A stretch of 64,000 nt of DNA from positions 36,320,484 through 36,384,483 of the forward strand of contig OZ034979.1 of NCBI GenBank assembly GCA_964030785.1, in the 5' to 3' direction. Source of the stretch: Siderastrea siderea. Its lineage: Eukaryota; Cnidaria; Anthozoa; Scleractinia; Rhizangiidae. Every line of letters starts with the position of its first letter. Positions within the stretch are counted from its first letter, which is position 1. The position numbers and the translations under genes are program-made. Below are positions 38,526-44,319 of the stretch, piece after piece. Under the pieces are notes generated by a model. The model saw nothing but the letters and a program-made list of their open reading frames with translations, was not told the DNA's origin and ran no database searches.

Positions 38526-41500
38526 CTGATTGATTGATTCTCTGGTTTTGGTTTTGGTCAATGAGAACTCCTAGTAGTTATGAAATAATGGTAACATGGT
38601 AAAGCAAGGAAGGTTGCTTTTGAATCTAGTAATTGAGAAGTTCGAATCATCTAGGGTTCGAGTTGTCGAGATTACACGGTGTCTTCTTTTTCACTTTGTA
38701 ATCATTATTTCATATTTCTTTTCAGGGGTCGGTTCTCTGTTGTAAAGAAATGCGTAGAGAAAACAACGGGCAATGAATATGCGGCCAAACTTGTCAAGAA
38801 GCGAATGGTTGCCAAGGAAGACGTAGAAGACGAGATTCATCTACTGAGAAAACTTAAACACCCTAATTTGAGCAGCTTTATCGACGCTTTTGACACGCCG
38901 AAAAACTATGTAATAATTGTTGAACTTTTAGCTGGTGGTCGGTTGTTTGACCATCTTGTTGTAATGGACAATTTAACGGAAAAAGTCACCATTGGATACA
39001 TCCGGGAAATACTTGAAGGAGTTCAACATCTTAGAGACCTTAGTATTGTTCACCTCGACTTGAAGGTGAGGCTGCGAACGTACCTTTGTTACCAAATCTC
39101 AGCTGGGTTTGAATGCCTGTATACAGAATGTTGTAATTGGCTTGAACAAACTCGAGCCATGTTTTGTAGGCAACAAGAGCTAACAGCTTTTTTTAACCAC
39201 TGAGAAGCAAAACCAAGACTAATCGTGACCTACCTTCCACTTGTTTTTCCGCGTCTTGCAGGGGTTGCATGTTTTCGCGCTTGGCACCGGCTGTGTGTTT
39301 TTCCGGGGCTGGCACCTGACCATGTTTTCCCGCGTTAACACAAGTCACAAGTTTTCAAGCGCGGGAAACCTGTATAGTTCAGATTGGTTCATTGCTGTTC
39401 GCTTTCAGTTCTGATTGTTGGTCTGGATATATGTTGTGGTCTATTGTTTGTTTTTCTTGTTACGATAGTCCAAAGAGGACTTCTCTTTGAGGTCACATTT
39501 AAGTTACGTTCATAGTTATTCACTAATCATCTCTGACCAAAACATTTATGAGAACACATTGTGGCGGTCGTTCTTCTTGGAAACGATGTTGGCCGTTCTG
39601 ATAGTTTCTTTGTTTATTTCTTTTAGCCTCAAAATCTTCTTTTAGATGCCGGACCACTACCAAAAGTCAAGCTTATTGACTTTGGATGTGCGACGGAAAT
39701 TTCCGATTCAGAACCTACAATTAGACAAGTGTTTGGCAATCCAGAATGTTCCGGTGAGTAAACAGTTTTCAGTTGCTTTTATTTGAATGTTCACACTAAC
39801 GATTAAATCCACAGATTCAAAAGTTAAACCTTTTTCAACAGCAATTGTGTTGTCATCGTTGCATTGTCATTGTAGCTTATGTTAATGTACTGTGGCAAGC
39901 TTTAACAAACTCTGTTTGTTTTCTCTTTAGCTCCTGAACTAGTAAACAGACAACCTGTAGATTTTACTACGGACACATGGTAAGAGTCAGTATTATTGGC
40001 TTGTTTTAGTTATTTTTCATCTTTTTCCCCCAAATTTTCCGATTATTTACACAGTTGTCTGGTCTTCTTTTATTACAGGAGTATAGGAGTAATTACCTAC
40101 GTCATGTAAGTAGCACCACTTTTTGTCTTCTATAAGTGAATACGTTTATATTTGTTTAAGCGGTCCGATCTTTGTCTGTCACACTTAAGGATTTCCTGAA
40201 GTAAGAACGGCAATGTACAGCGTAATAAACAGCACCACAGGAAAGTACTGCTCAATAGCTTTCACTTGAATGGTCACTTTTTAGGATTTCATCCACAGAC
40301 ACAAAAGTTAGTCTCACCTTGTACAACGTAATAAACACACTACATAAAAGTAGCGCTCTGTAGCTTTCATTTAAAATGGTCACACAAGTTTTATCTATGG
40401 TCTCAAAAGTTAGAGTATGTCTGAGGACTCGAGGTGTGACTGTAAGAGGGAAGGATTATTGAATTCTGACTTTCGCTTCTTTTCCTTGCAGACTGAGTGG
40501 AGTTTCGCCGTTTCAAGGGGAAACAGTGGAAGAAACGTGTCAAAGAATAACCGAAGTCAGATACGAATTTAATCAAAAACACTTTGAACCCATCTCACAG
40601 CAAGCAAAAGATTTCATCTCCTCGCTACTTGTCAAGAACCCCAAGTAAGTTTTCTTGTTCTGCATTTTTTAACCTGATTAGCAGGTGCAACAGATAAATA
40701 TAGGGTAGGAGTCTGCATTCACTACAATACCCCTTCCATTTGCATCTAAAAGAAAACGAGGTTATAATTGTTCTTGTTGTGGGCCACAGTTCCTCTGAAT
40801 GACCCTTCCGTCCCGCGGGCAACGAGACCAGTTAGATCCGGAAAAAAGAATAGCATTCGATGGGGTTCAACAAAAAAAGCACAGGAATGCGCCAACCCCA
40901 TCGCAATATCTCGTAGGAGCTATCGCAACCACGAGACAAAAAGGGGAGTTGGGAGATTGGAGAAAATCGGAGGATTTGGTTTCTCGGTCGTTATTGTTGC
41001 TGTGAACGTTTACATGTTTTATTGTTAACACGAAGTCTTTTTATTTTGCTATAGAAAAAGAGCTGATTGTCAGAACTGCTTGAATTCGCAGTGGATAAGA
41101 GTAAGTTGGCCTTCTTTCTTTCCTTCAGTTCCTTCTATTTTATGACAAAGAAAGCAATAAAGCCAAGTTTAAGTCGTCATCATGACAGGACAGACAGCTG
41201 GCGTTCGCTTAAAAAACATTTGAAAACAATCCTTGGAAAAACGCTGTTTGAAACATTATCTTGTTTTGCTTAACAGATGATCAGCCCCAGGCCTCCAAGT
41301 CCCGTCAAAACAGTGAAACTGAACACGTCGAGATTAGCGGCTTTTAATGCGCGGAGAAGAAATCAGGTGAGATGCCACTATGTTGTTGTAAATGTTGTTC
41401 CAATGTTGGAACAATGATGTTTTAATGTTAAAACAGGTCAGCGATGTTTTAGTGAAAGTGCTGGAACTGAGCAGTCACGCCTTACAGAATCTTTCTTGGA

Positions 41501-41940
41501 CTGCTATCCCTAGAAGGAAATTAAGTTGCCAGGAATAAAAACGATGTTTTTGACTGTGGTTATCGCTTTGTAAACTGACAACAAACATCTTAACCAGCGT
41601 AGACTTCTACATCCTGAAAAGGGCATTCTCGTACAACGTTGGCAAACCAGCGACTCGAGTCATCAGGGCAAACCAGAAGAAGTTAAAAACTCCCATGCGC
41701 AACGCTGTTCGTCCTTTCACTGTTTCACATCTGATGAACAGAAAAAGGTTTTAGACCCGTGGAGATTTGAACCCGCGATCTCCGGTTTAGATCATCTTCG
41801 CTTGACACTATGCCAGCTGTTAATTAGGTATACGGGGCCCACACACCCATCATTAACTGTTGTGTTTTTTGGTTTCTTTATAGCACGACGTCACACCGTT
41901 ACCTTCAAACAAAAGCGACAGGTCTCAGTCGATTGTATAG
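651..41940 (+). CDS. TRIO: Trio/Kalirin-family Rho guanine nucleotide exchange factor with C-terminal kinase (3' part, 48 exons)
   Basis: Multidomain RhoGEF acting at the membrane-cytoskeleton interface. In known family members GEF1 activates Rac/RhoG and GEF2 activates RhoA, in axon guidance and cell migration. I joined 48 exons by GT-AG sites and continuous phase: 651-773, 1841-2032, 4939-5081, 6145-6211, 6581-6687, 7245-7314, 8058-8150, 8329-8421, 8977-9021, 9738-9815, 10404-10439, 11228-11374, 12063-12164, 12337-12424, 12964-13042, 13164-13227, 17178-17439, 20684-20810, 22180-22372, 22916-23271, 23453-23519, 23615-23718, 23833-23902, 24072-24161, 24264-24407, 24907-24984, 25099-25134, 25576-25716, 26240-26414, 27387-27432, 27567-27708, 28320-28427, 28880-29084, 29438-29474, 31421-31483, 32221-32377, 32827-32854, 33726-34001, 34779-35078, 38196-38310, 38726-39065, 39627-39753, 39931-39979, 40079-40105, 40492-40644, 41055-41100, 41277-41366, 41884-41940. 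The total is 5,736 nt, 1,911 aa to TAG. The start codon lies outside the window. A single pre-duplication Trio/Kalirin gene is inferred. Confidence 0.95.
1650..1713. repeat. (ATT)n microsatellite
   Basis: About 21 perfect ATT units inside Trio intron 1 of the window. The run is read as poly-isoleucine in one frame but is not coding. Confidence 0.97.
2033..4938 (+). other. Long Trio intron (2.9 kb) with possible internal promoter
   Basis: No conserved exon found. It holds one diverged copy of the 106-bp repeat near 2,760-2,845. Near 3,795-3,905 and 3,950-4,045 there are two mutually similar segments (shared pattern of TTTTTATTT, TTTTC, ACCTTGTTT), a decayed tandem duplication. The 4,200-4,830 part is richer in CpG and precedes the in-frame ATG at 4831, so it may be promoter and 5' untranslated sequence. 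Confidence 0.45.
4831..5081 (+). CDS. TRIO: Possible alternative first exon of Trio (GEF1-start isoform)
   Basis: An ATG at 4831 opens [19 protein letters not shown] in the same frame as exon 3 and reads through the 4938 acceptor without a stop. The start context is strong (A at -3, G at +4), and the ACAATGGCGGA around it resembles a YY1 site overlapping a start codon. Such a transcript would encode a Trio protein beginning with an acidic Ser-rich peptide directly before DH1, with no spectrin repeats. Against it, the 36 extra codons include the pyrimidine tract of the acceptor (a Leu/Ser/Phe-rich stretch), so the open frame may be chance read-through. Confidence 0.4.
4939..5081 (+). CDS. TRIO: Trio exon 3: linker between spectrin repeat and DH1
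   Basis: The acceptor is TTGATTCGCAG at 4938 and the exon starts [10 protein letters not shown] in phase 0. It ends [10 protein letters not shown] plus two bases of a Glu codon before GTAAGTC. The basic tail matches the conserved EEKRKSARRKE lead-in to the first DH domain of Trio. The Q/H-rich middle (residues about 115-135) is low complexity. The same frame stays open upstream through the acceptor to an ATG at 4831, treated separately as a possible alternative start. Confidence 0.9.
6145..9815 (+). CDS. TRIO: Trio exons 4-10: first DH (RhoGEF) domain
   Basis: Exons 6145-6211, 6581-6687, 7245-7314, 8058-8150, 8329-8421, 8977-9021 and 9738-9815; visible residues about 153-337. The DH domain holds the GTPase and stimulates GDP release. 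Conserved blocks are [17 protein letters not shown] (CR1), [29 protein letters not shown] (CR2), [19 protein letters not shown] (CR3) and [14 protein letters not shown]. Each block matches the first, Rac/RhoG-type GEF of Trio more closely than the second. All junctions keep phase. Confidence 0.96.
10404..12424 (+). CDS. TRIO: Trio exons 11-14: first PH domain
   Basis: Exons 10404-10439 (36 nt), 11228-11374, 12063-12164 and 12337-12424; visible residues about 338-461. The PH fold sits against DH1, supports exchange and binds phosphoinositide or partners. Recognisable parts are the strand [16 protein letters not shown], the loop [11 protein letters not shown], the block [19 protein letters not shown] typical of Trio PH1, and the C-terminal helix with the conserved Trp of [14 protein letters not shown]. 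Exon 14 ends one base into a codon and continues at 12964. Confidence 0.95.
12774..12955. repeat. Diverged TTAA-family miniature element
   Basis: Shares CAGTGTCTAACTTCTCCT, TTGATGTTTAAACGAATTCT and GGAGAATATGCATGTTGATA with the 25,356 element. It ends almost at the acceptor of Trio exon 15 (12964), so the exon's pyrimidine tract abuts repeat sequence. Confidence 0.8.
12964..13227 (+). CDS. TRIO: Trio exons 15-16: Ser/Thr-rich linker after PH1
   Basis: Exons 12964-13042 and 13164-13227. The peptide is Ser/Thr-rich ([16 protein letters not shown]), then basic, then acidic ([16 protein letters not shown]), and is likely disordered. It links PH1 to the first SH3. The assignment rests on splice sites and unbroken phase rather than on sequence similarity. 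A TTAA-type repeat copy lies directly upstream of the first acceptor, within about 10 bases. Confidence 0.8.
13412..13576. repeat. 28-bp GC-rich minisatellite, six copies
   Basis: Units start at 13412, 13440, 13468, 13496, 13524 and 13552, all 28 bp and nearly identical (core CCCGCGCTCGGCACCAGCTG, later units with TTGGTGCC). It lies in Trio intron 16. Because 28 is not a multiple of 3 and the unit lacks stops, long frames appear on the minus strand in all phases; these are artefacts. Confidence 0.95.
13605..14160. repeat. 106-bp tandem repeat array, about five copies
   Basis: The landmark AGCACCACAG recurs at 13695, 13801, 13907 and 14013 (a diverged copy at 14119), an exact 106-bp period. 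The unit runs through GGAAAGTACTGCTCAGTAGC, TTTCATTTGAATGGTCACAC, TTTAGGATTTCATCCACAGA and CTTGTACAGCATAATAAA. Single diverged copies occur elsewhere in both orientations. Confidence 0.95.
15114..15123. promoter_or_regulatory. YY1-like motif of putative internal Trio promoter
   Basis: CGCCATCTTG is the reverse complement of CAAGATGGCG, the core YY1 site often found just downstream of metazoan start sites. It lies 20 bp before the ATG at 15144. The surrounding 15,050-15,400 is richer in CpG than the neighbouring intron by eye. Single-motif evidence only. Confidence 0.35.
15144..15233 (+). CDS. TRIO: Candidate alternative first exon of Trio (SH3-GEF2 isoform)
   Basis: Inside the 3.9-kb intron 16, an ATG with strong context (A at -3, G at +4) opens [18 protein letters not shown] and 12 more codons, then meets a donor AAG|GTAATG in phase 0. 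The next exon (17178, first SH3) also begins in phase 0, so splicing would give a protein starting just before SH3-1 and containing GEF2 and everything after it. A YY1-type sequence, CGCCATCTTG, lies at 15114-15123. Internal promoters producing GEF2-only forms are known in Kalirin (Duet) and UNC-73. No transcript was seen, and the peptide matches nothing I recognise. Confidence 0.5.
17178..17439 (+). CDS. TRIO: Trio exon 17: first SH3 domain
   Basis: One 262-nt exon, entering in phase 0 and leaving after one base. It encodes [20 protein letters not shown], then [20 protein letters not shown] and [11 protein letters not shown]. This is an SH3 fold (visible residues about 510-572): the ALYDY-equivalent is TENYKA, the ligand-pocket Trp is in SSRWRV, and the final strand is GWAPHSNL. 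The match to Trio SH3-1 is clear at the EVL-KPH block. A basic and Ser-rich tail ([15 protein letters not shown]) follows. In family members this SH3 can bind Pro-rich segments and modulate GEF1. Confidence 0.92.
17632..17700. repeat. Single copy of the 106-bp repeat
   Basis: Contains GCTCAGTAGCTTTCATTTGA followed by ATGGTCACATTTTAGAATTT and CACAGACGCAAAAGT, matching the array unit in + orientation. It lies in the 3.2-kb Trio intron 17 (17,440-20,683), which otherwise holds one TTAA-family copy and no recognised exon. Confidence 0.8.
19735..19925. repeat. Diverged TTAA-family miniature element
   Basis: Shares ATCTAATTTCTCCTTACAAT, AAAGTAAGTGATCA, GTTGATGTTTAATCAAATTC and GGAGAATATGCATGTT with the element at 25,356-25,550. 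The ends are decayed. Confidence 0.75.
20109..20290. mobile_element. TTAA-ended miniature inverted-repeat element
   Basis: Begins TTAACCCTTTCACTC at 20109 and ends GAGTGAGAGGGTTAA at 20290: imperfect inverted repeats bounded by TTAA, the target of piggyBac-type transposition. The 182-bp interior holds a reversed copy of part of the 106-bp repeat (TAACTTTTGAGTCTGTGGAC). No coding capacity. The superfamily is inferred from the TTAA ends alone. Confidence 0.65.
20684..23271 (+). CDS. TRIO: Trio exons 18-20: linker with basic and strongly acidic segments before GEF2
   Basis: Exons 20684-20810, 22180-22372 and 22916-23271. The first encodes a Ser-rich then Arg-rich peptide ([17 protein letters not shown]). 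The second is Lys/Ser/Gly-rich and ends in a short predicted helix ([20 protein letters not shown]). The third is 118 codons dominated by Asp/Glu (visible residues about 740-800), ending [12 protein letters not shown] at the DH2 boundary. The layout resembles the disordered linker in vertebrate Trio, but the acidic run is far stronger. Splice sites and phase are consistent throughout. Confidence 0.85.
22520..22720. repeat. GC-rich dispersed repeat copy (family 3)
   Basis: Shares GCGTTTTCCCGCGCTTTGGC, then a TTCGAGTT...TCTGATTAGTT part and a TTTTGGTTTTCGTTTTAC-like part with copies at 27,950-28,190 and 39,190-39,480. The same CCCGCGCTTGG core is the unit of the 28-bp minisatellite. No coding capacity seen; origin unknown. 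Confidence 0.65.
23453..24984 (+). CDS. TRIO: Trio exons 21-26: second DH (RhoGEF) domain
   Basis: Exons 23453-23519, 23615-23718, 23833-23902, 24072-24161, 24264-24407 and 24907-24984; visible residues about 822-1006. Conserved blocks are [73 protein letters not shown] and [18 protein letters not shown]. These track the RhoA-type GEF2 of Trio/Kalirin; the [13 protein letters not shown] and NDMMNVG signatures are diagnostic. Exon sizes and phases mirror those of DH1. Confidence 0.96.
24420..24850. repeat. Degenerate GAGAGTGC-type tandem repeat in DH2 intron
   Basis: Motifs such as GATGAGAGTG, AGAGCGC, AGCGGTCAA and CACGAGAG recur every 60-110 bp in diverged form, in the intron between exons 25 and 26. 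Looks like an old, decayed minisatellite. Confidence 0.5.
25099..26414 (+). CDS. TRIO: Trio exons 27-29: second PH domain
   Basis: Exons 25099-25134 (36 nt), 25576-25716 and 26240-26414; visible residues about 1007-1123. The recognisable strand is [20 protein letters not shown], followed by [18 protein letters not shown] and the block [18 protein letters not shown]. It closes with the PH C-terminal helix around [19 protein letters not shown]. It packs against DH2; in vertebrate Trio this PH restrains RhoA exchange. A TTAA-ended miniature element ends 26 bp before the 25576 exon. Confidence 0.95.
25356..25550. mobile_element. TTAA-ended miniature element (family 2, best copy)
   Basis: Ends are TTAAGCCCCAATA (25356) and TATTGGGGTTAA (to 25550), a near-perfect inverted pair bounded by TTAA. 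The interior carries GTGTCTAACTTCTCCT and GGAGAATATTCACGTTGATA. Related copies: 12,774-12,955, 19,735-19,925 and 28,478-28,608. It sits 25 bp before the PH2 exon at 25576. Confidence 0.75.
26415..27386 (+). other. AT-rich Trio intron 29
   Basis: Nearly 1 kb without exon signal. It starts with a fragment of the 106-bp repeat (TTCGTCCACAGACTCTGAAG at 26,446-26,465). The rest is AT-rich with nothing recognised. Confidence 0.5.
27387..28427 (+). CDS. TRIO: Trio exons 30-32: Pro/Ser/Thr-rich linker between PH2 and SH3-2
   Basis: Exons 27387-27432, 27567-27708 and 28320-28427. The first completes the conserved [15 protein letters not shown] (compare SPIEYQRN after vertebrate PH2). The second is a Pro/Thr/Ser-rich stretch containing [20 protein letters not shown], which has RGHSLS as a possible basophilic kinase or 14-3-3 site. 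The third holds [19 protein letters not shown]. Likely disordered apart from the first part. Confidence 0.85.
27950..28190. repeat. GC-rich dispersed repeat copy (family 3)
   Basis: Runs from TCTGTGATTGGTTGAAAAAT through ACTAATCGCGACTTGCTCGC, GCGTTTTCCCGCGCTTGGCG and GAGTTCTGATTGGTGCAATG to TTTTGATTTTACGATACTCA. Same order of blocks as at 22,520 and 39,190. Confidence 0.7.
28478..28608. repeat. Partial TTAA-family miniature element
   Basis: Contains AAGTGATCACCAAGGTTGAA, TTTAAACAAATTCTCCTTAC and GGAGCATATGCATTTTTATA, matching the family-2 interior; the left end is missing. Located in Trio intron 32. Confidence 0.75.
28880..29084 (+). CDS. TRIO: Trio exon 33: second SH3 domain
   Basis: One exon encoding [20 protein letters not shown], then [20 protein letters not shown] and the final strand [13 protein letters not shown]; visible residues about 1227-1283. 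The SH3 hallmarks are the VLEDF opening, the HLSVKKGE loop, the pocket Trp in KNWRY and GLVPAKI. Present in full-length Trio and Kalirin-12. The donor (GAAG|GTTAGA) departs from consensus. Like SH3-1 the exon enters in phase 0 and leaves after one base. Confidence 0.93.
29438..32854 (+). CDS. TRIO: Trio exons 34-37: basic linker before the Ig domain
   Basis: Four small exons: 29438-29474 (37 nt), 31421-31483 (63 nt), 32221-32377 (157 nt) and 32827-32854 (28 nt). Together they encode a Lys/Arg-rich segment ([44 protein letters not shown]) followed by a helix-like [20 protein letters not shown] and an acidic tail. Vertebrate Trio has a comparable KKSEKKDK region here. The short exons were chosen by phase; 31421-31483 and 32827-32854 are less certain and may be alternatively spliced. 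The 32,378-32,826 intron is a TGTC-rich simple repeat. Confidence 0.78.
29841..29990. repeat. Degenerate TTCG/TTTC simple repeat
   Basis: Repeated TTCGTTTGTTC, TTTCGTTCGTTC and CATTCGTTCGTGCGTTCG variants in Trio intron 34 (29,475-31,420). Not coding. Confidence 0.8.
30362..30603. mobile_element. Miniature inverted-repeat element, about 240 bp
   Basis: Left end GGCCCCAGTTGTTCAAAGAG continues to TGGATAATTTTATCCAGTGG. The right end, read in reverse complement, is GGCCCCAGTTGTTCAAAGAA then CGGATAACTTTATCCACCGG. That is about 40 bp of near-perfect terminal inverted repeats. No coding capacity; target duplication unclear. Sits in Trio intron 34. Confidence 0.8.
30828..30840. repeat. Poly(G) tract
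   Basis: Thirteen consecutive G preceded by a T run; typical of slippage-prone intronic sequence. Confidence 0.9.
32441..32710. repeat. Degenerate (TGTC)n / (TCTG)n tract in Trio intron 36
   Basis: Dense TGTCTGTCTG variants fill most of the intron between exons 36 and 37. Long open frames on both strands come from low complexity. Confidence 0.85.
33726..34001 (+). CDS. TRIO: Trio exon 38: immunoglobulin (I-set) domain
   Basis: A single exon encodes an I-set Ig fold: the B-strand Cys in LRLRCQL, the core Trp in [10 protein letters not shown], the D-x-G-x-Y-x-C motif in [10 protein letters not shown], and a final strand SAYVAVIG; visible residues about 1386-1477. In Trio/Kalirin this intracellular Ig domain lies before the kinase. 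The acceptor is the fairly plain CGCCGTCAG, chosen because it restores phase (A|CA, Thr) and the domain begins at once. Confidence 0.9.
34779..35078 (+). CDS. TRIO: Trio exon 39: fibronectin type III domain
   Basis: A 300-nt exon with symmetric phase 1-1 junctions, the classic mobile FN3 exon. It encodes [20 protein letters not shown] then [40 protein letters not shown] and the closing strand SDSITLDV. The B-strand Trp, the GYAVEFKE strand and the [11 protein letters not shown] motif make the FN3 call firm. Kalirin-12 and UNC-73 have an FN3 here while vertebrate Trio lacks it, so this gene keeps the fuller architecture. Confidence 0.93.
36905..36940. repeat. (TCCCC)n tract
   Basis: About seven consecutive TCCCC units followed by further C-rich sequence; the complement is a G-run array. 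Confidence 0.9.
37657..37852. repeat. Fold-back inverted repeat, arms about 65 bp
   Basis: Left arm 37657-37722 includes GTGTGCTTAGTGACCTGGCC and GTAAGTGAGGCTGGAGTTGA. Right arm 37790-37852 is its reverse complement with a few mismatches (GGTCAACTACAGCCTCACTT, GGCCAGGTCACTAAGCACAC). The loop is 67 bp. A transcript would fold into a long hairpin. Confidence 0.85.
38196..41940 (+). CDS. TRIO: Trio exons 40-48: serine/threonine kinase domain and C-terminus
   Basis: Exons 38196-38310, 38726-39065, 39627-39753, 39931-39979, 40079-40105 (27 nt), 40492-40644, 41055-41100, 41277-41366 and 41884-41940; visible residues about 1600-1911. Catalytic features are intact: Gly loop [12 protein letters not shown], Lys of EYAAKLVKK, helix-C Glu in [10 protein letters not shown], the catalytic loop HLDLKPQN (Leu in place of the HRD Arg, as in Trio and MLCK-like kinases), DFG, APE and [11 protein letters not shown]. 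The domain closes [16 protein letters not shown] basic Ser/Pro tail ends in SQSIV before TAG. A lysine-rich segment precedes the kinase. Active Ser/Thr kinase is inferred from residues. Confidence 0.96.
38430..38539. repeat. (TGAT)n microsatellite
   Basis: About 27 tetranucleotide units with a few substitutions, in the intron between kinase exons 40 and 41. Open on the minus strand as an SINQ repeat, not coding. Confidence 0.95.
39190..39480. repeat. GC-rich dispersed repeat copy (family 3)
   Basis: Contains AGACTAATCGTGACCTACCT, GTTTTCGCGCTTGGCACCGG and TTCAGTTCTGATTG, ending TCTTGTTACGATAGTCCAAA. Located in a Trio kinase intron. The Pro-rich or minisatellite-like middle is expanded relative to the other copies. 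Confidence 0.65.
40185..40420. repeat. Two to three copies of the 106-bp repeat, + orientation
   Basis: AGCACCACAGGAAAGTACTG and AGGATTTCATCCACAGACAC recur, followed by a more diverged copy. Located in a kinase-domain intron. Another fragment is at 39,765-39,840. Confidence 0.85.
41755..41830 (-). other. tRNA-like sequence (probable SINE or tRNA pseudogene)
   Basis: On the minus strand a B-box-like GCGGGTTCAAATCTCCACGG follows an A-box-like TGGCATAGTG by about 45 bp, as in tRNA-derived sequences. A full cloverleaf with a paired acceptor stem is not evident. It sits in the last Trio intron. Confidence 0.4.
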
Positions 41941-42396
41941 CAAAAAGGTGAGGGATAGTGTGAGTGAAAATACATGTATACACTGACTGGAACCTCGCCT
42001 GGAGACTACCTCGTCATAAACGGCCACTTAGTTTTGTGGCCTGAACAGATGCTCTTACAGTCATTTCCTTCTCTGAAAACGTGGTTAATCTGACCACCCT
42101 GTTAGTAGACCACATTTGTATGGCCCATTTGTTGTTGTATTAACGAGACCAAATACAACGCAGTTTAAAATTTGGCAGGAAGAGCTACATGCCAAAGTGA
42201 CAGCCGGCCGAAATGGACACTTGCACCTTTTTGAGTGAAGGAATGTTGGAAATATGGTCGTGCATGTTCACATTATTTTAGAGTCGAATTTATTTTCCTT
42301 TGTCAGTTGTGAAGGAAAAGGGAAACTAGAAGAGAAAAAAAAAAGAAGAAGAAGAAGAAGAAGAACATTGAGGTTCTTGCATATTTTCTCAATAAA
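41941..42396 (+). other. Trio 3' untranslated region and candidate poly(A) signal
   Basis: After TAG at 41938-41940 no frame resembling a protein follows. An AATAAA at 42391-42396 is the first good polyadenylation signal. It is preceded by a purine run (AAG)n at 42,341-42,364. The true cleavage site is not visible. Confidence 0.5.
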
Positions 42397-44319
42397 ACCT
42401 CCCAGTCACCTTACGGCATCTGTTGTGTTTGTTTGTTTATTTATTTGTTTGTTTGTTTGTTTGTTTTTTCTTTGCTAGTACAGGTGCTGTTGATCTTAGT
42501 AAAAACTCATTCTTTTTCTTTTCTTCTTTTGCAGTTTCAAGAATTTTACTTAAGAAAATAGATTTGTTTTGTAAAGTTCCCAAGTTGTCAGTAATACTGA
42601 GATAATTGTACTCAGTTGTACAGTTGTAAGATATTTGAGCTAAATTAGCTTTACCTTCTATCGAAAAGGTTAGGTTATTTTTTCAAGAGAAATTTATTAA
42701 ACTGTTCCAAAGAAATTGTAAATTGTAGATCCAAACCCTGCAGCTAAAATAATGCCAAAAGTGCTCAAGTTATCACAGTAAATGCTTTAAAGAGAAGAGA
42801 AATTTATTAATTCGTTTAGATATTGCCATTCAAAGAAGAATTTGTAAACGCAAAGAAGAAAAACGTTCCATTTTCGCTACTACCTCACTTTTTGTGGACC
42901 TTTGTATATTTTAACAAAAACGCTTCATTTATTGCATTTCGGAATAGCATGGTAGTTGACTATATTTCTTTTGGCCTTTAGCCGGTACAATTGGGTGGGG
43001 TGTGACACATTGCTGTCACTCAGCGTTGGGTCAGGCGTTGCGTGACCACGTAGGTAACGGGTACGAAGGTACTTGTTACTAACTTACGAATGTTGCAGAC
43101 TTTCTTCCTGTTATTCAACACATTTCTAATAGGGAACATTTTTTTCCAAATCGTTTATAAGTAAATGTTACTGGGAATAAGTTGTTTTTTTTACAATTGA
43201 AACGTTAAAATGTGTCAAATGATAATTTTGGTGTTCCAGTTTTCAGCAATCTATTTTGAGTGAAATGCAATTATTTATCATTCTACTCTTACTTTATCAT
43301 TGTTCTTATTATTGATTTTTTTTCTGTATTTTCTGTTCGTTTCATTGTTTTTTTTTTTGGTTTCATTACTTCCTTGATGAAACAAATTCTTAGTGGCAGT
43401 TTCCTTAAGGTGAAGTGTTCGTTGTCTTTCCTTGCATGTTGTATGCTCTTTGTTGTCCACAAAGTATTTCACCAGCAATAGTTGTATTGCTGGCTTATTT
43501 ATTAACTTAAATGAAACAACGAAGTTAATGACAGAATTCATGCATAGCATCAGAGATTGGTTGAAACAATAAAGTTGATGAATTTTATTGAACGTCTTAA
43601 TTTGTCCATTTCTTGGAGTTTGTTTTTTATCTTTCGTACTCGCTGTTCCCTTCCAGTCATTTTGTGCCGATTATTTATGCGAACTTTAGACAGGGTTCAA
43701 CCGAACTGTGGTCAAAACGGAGTTTTGAGATCCATTTACCGCAAGATCCATTTTCCCCAATCCCTTATTAGAAGCCGTACAACACAGATTTTAAAAACAA
43801 TCCACCCAATTAGACTGTTTAGTAGACCGACTTGCTTATAAGCTGGTTAAAAAAATACTCTTAAACCAGGCGTAACTATGATTTCGTTGAAAAAATCGGC
43901 TCTTTCTAGCTGTTCCCTCTTTTTTATGGATCTTGACGAAGAACGAGTTGGAAGTGCTTTCAAAAATCCTTTTTAAATTCAATGATTTGTTTTACTACTC
44001 GATATCTCTTTCTCTGAAACTGACTTGCTCTTTTATCCTGCTTGTTTCTACTTGGCTGACCTGTCACTGAGCGGGACAAAGTGCATCTGTCCAACCAGGC
44101 TTCCGAACTCTCAGGTCTAGAATGATAGTCGAGTGAAACAGCTATAAGAGAGCGAGGCTGCAAGAACATTCTCCCCCCTCCCTCCCCTCCCCAAGAACGC
44201 TTGCGGCTTCCCAGAGTACAAACAGCCTAAAGATTATTTCATCGTTTCACTTCCAGTAGCGCTCAACTTTAAAACCGGAAAAATCGTAATTTTCCCTTTT
44301 TAAGTATTGTGAAACAGCG

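Noticed and set aside
38364..38561. SINQ-repeat frame on the minus strand
   Set aside because: Translation of the (TGAT)n microsatellite.
43472..43493. Perfect 9-bp hairpin CCAGCAATA-GTTG-TATTGCTGG considered as a terminator or small RNA
   Set aside because: Too short for a eukaryotic small-RNA precursor and not near a gene end in the right sense; likely chance.
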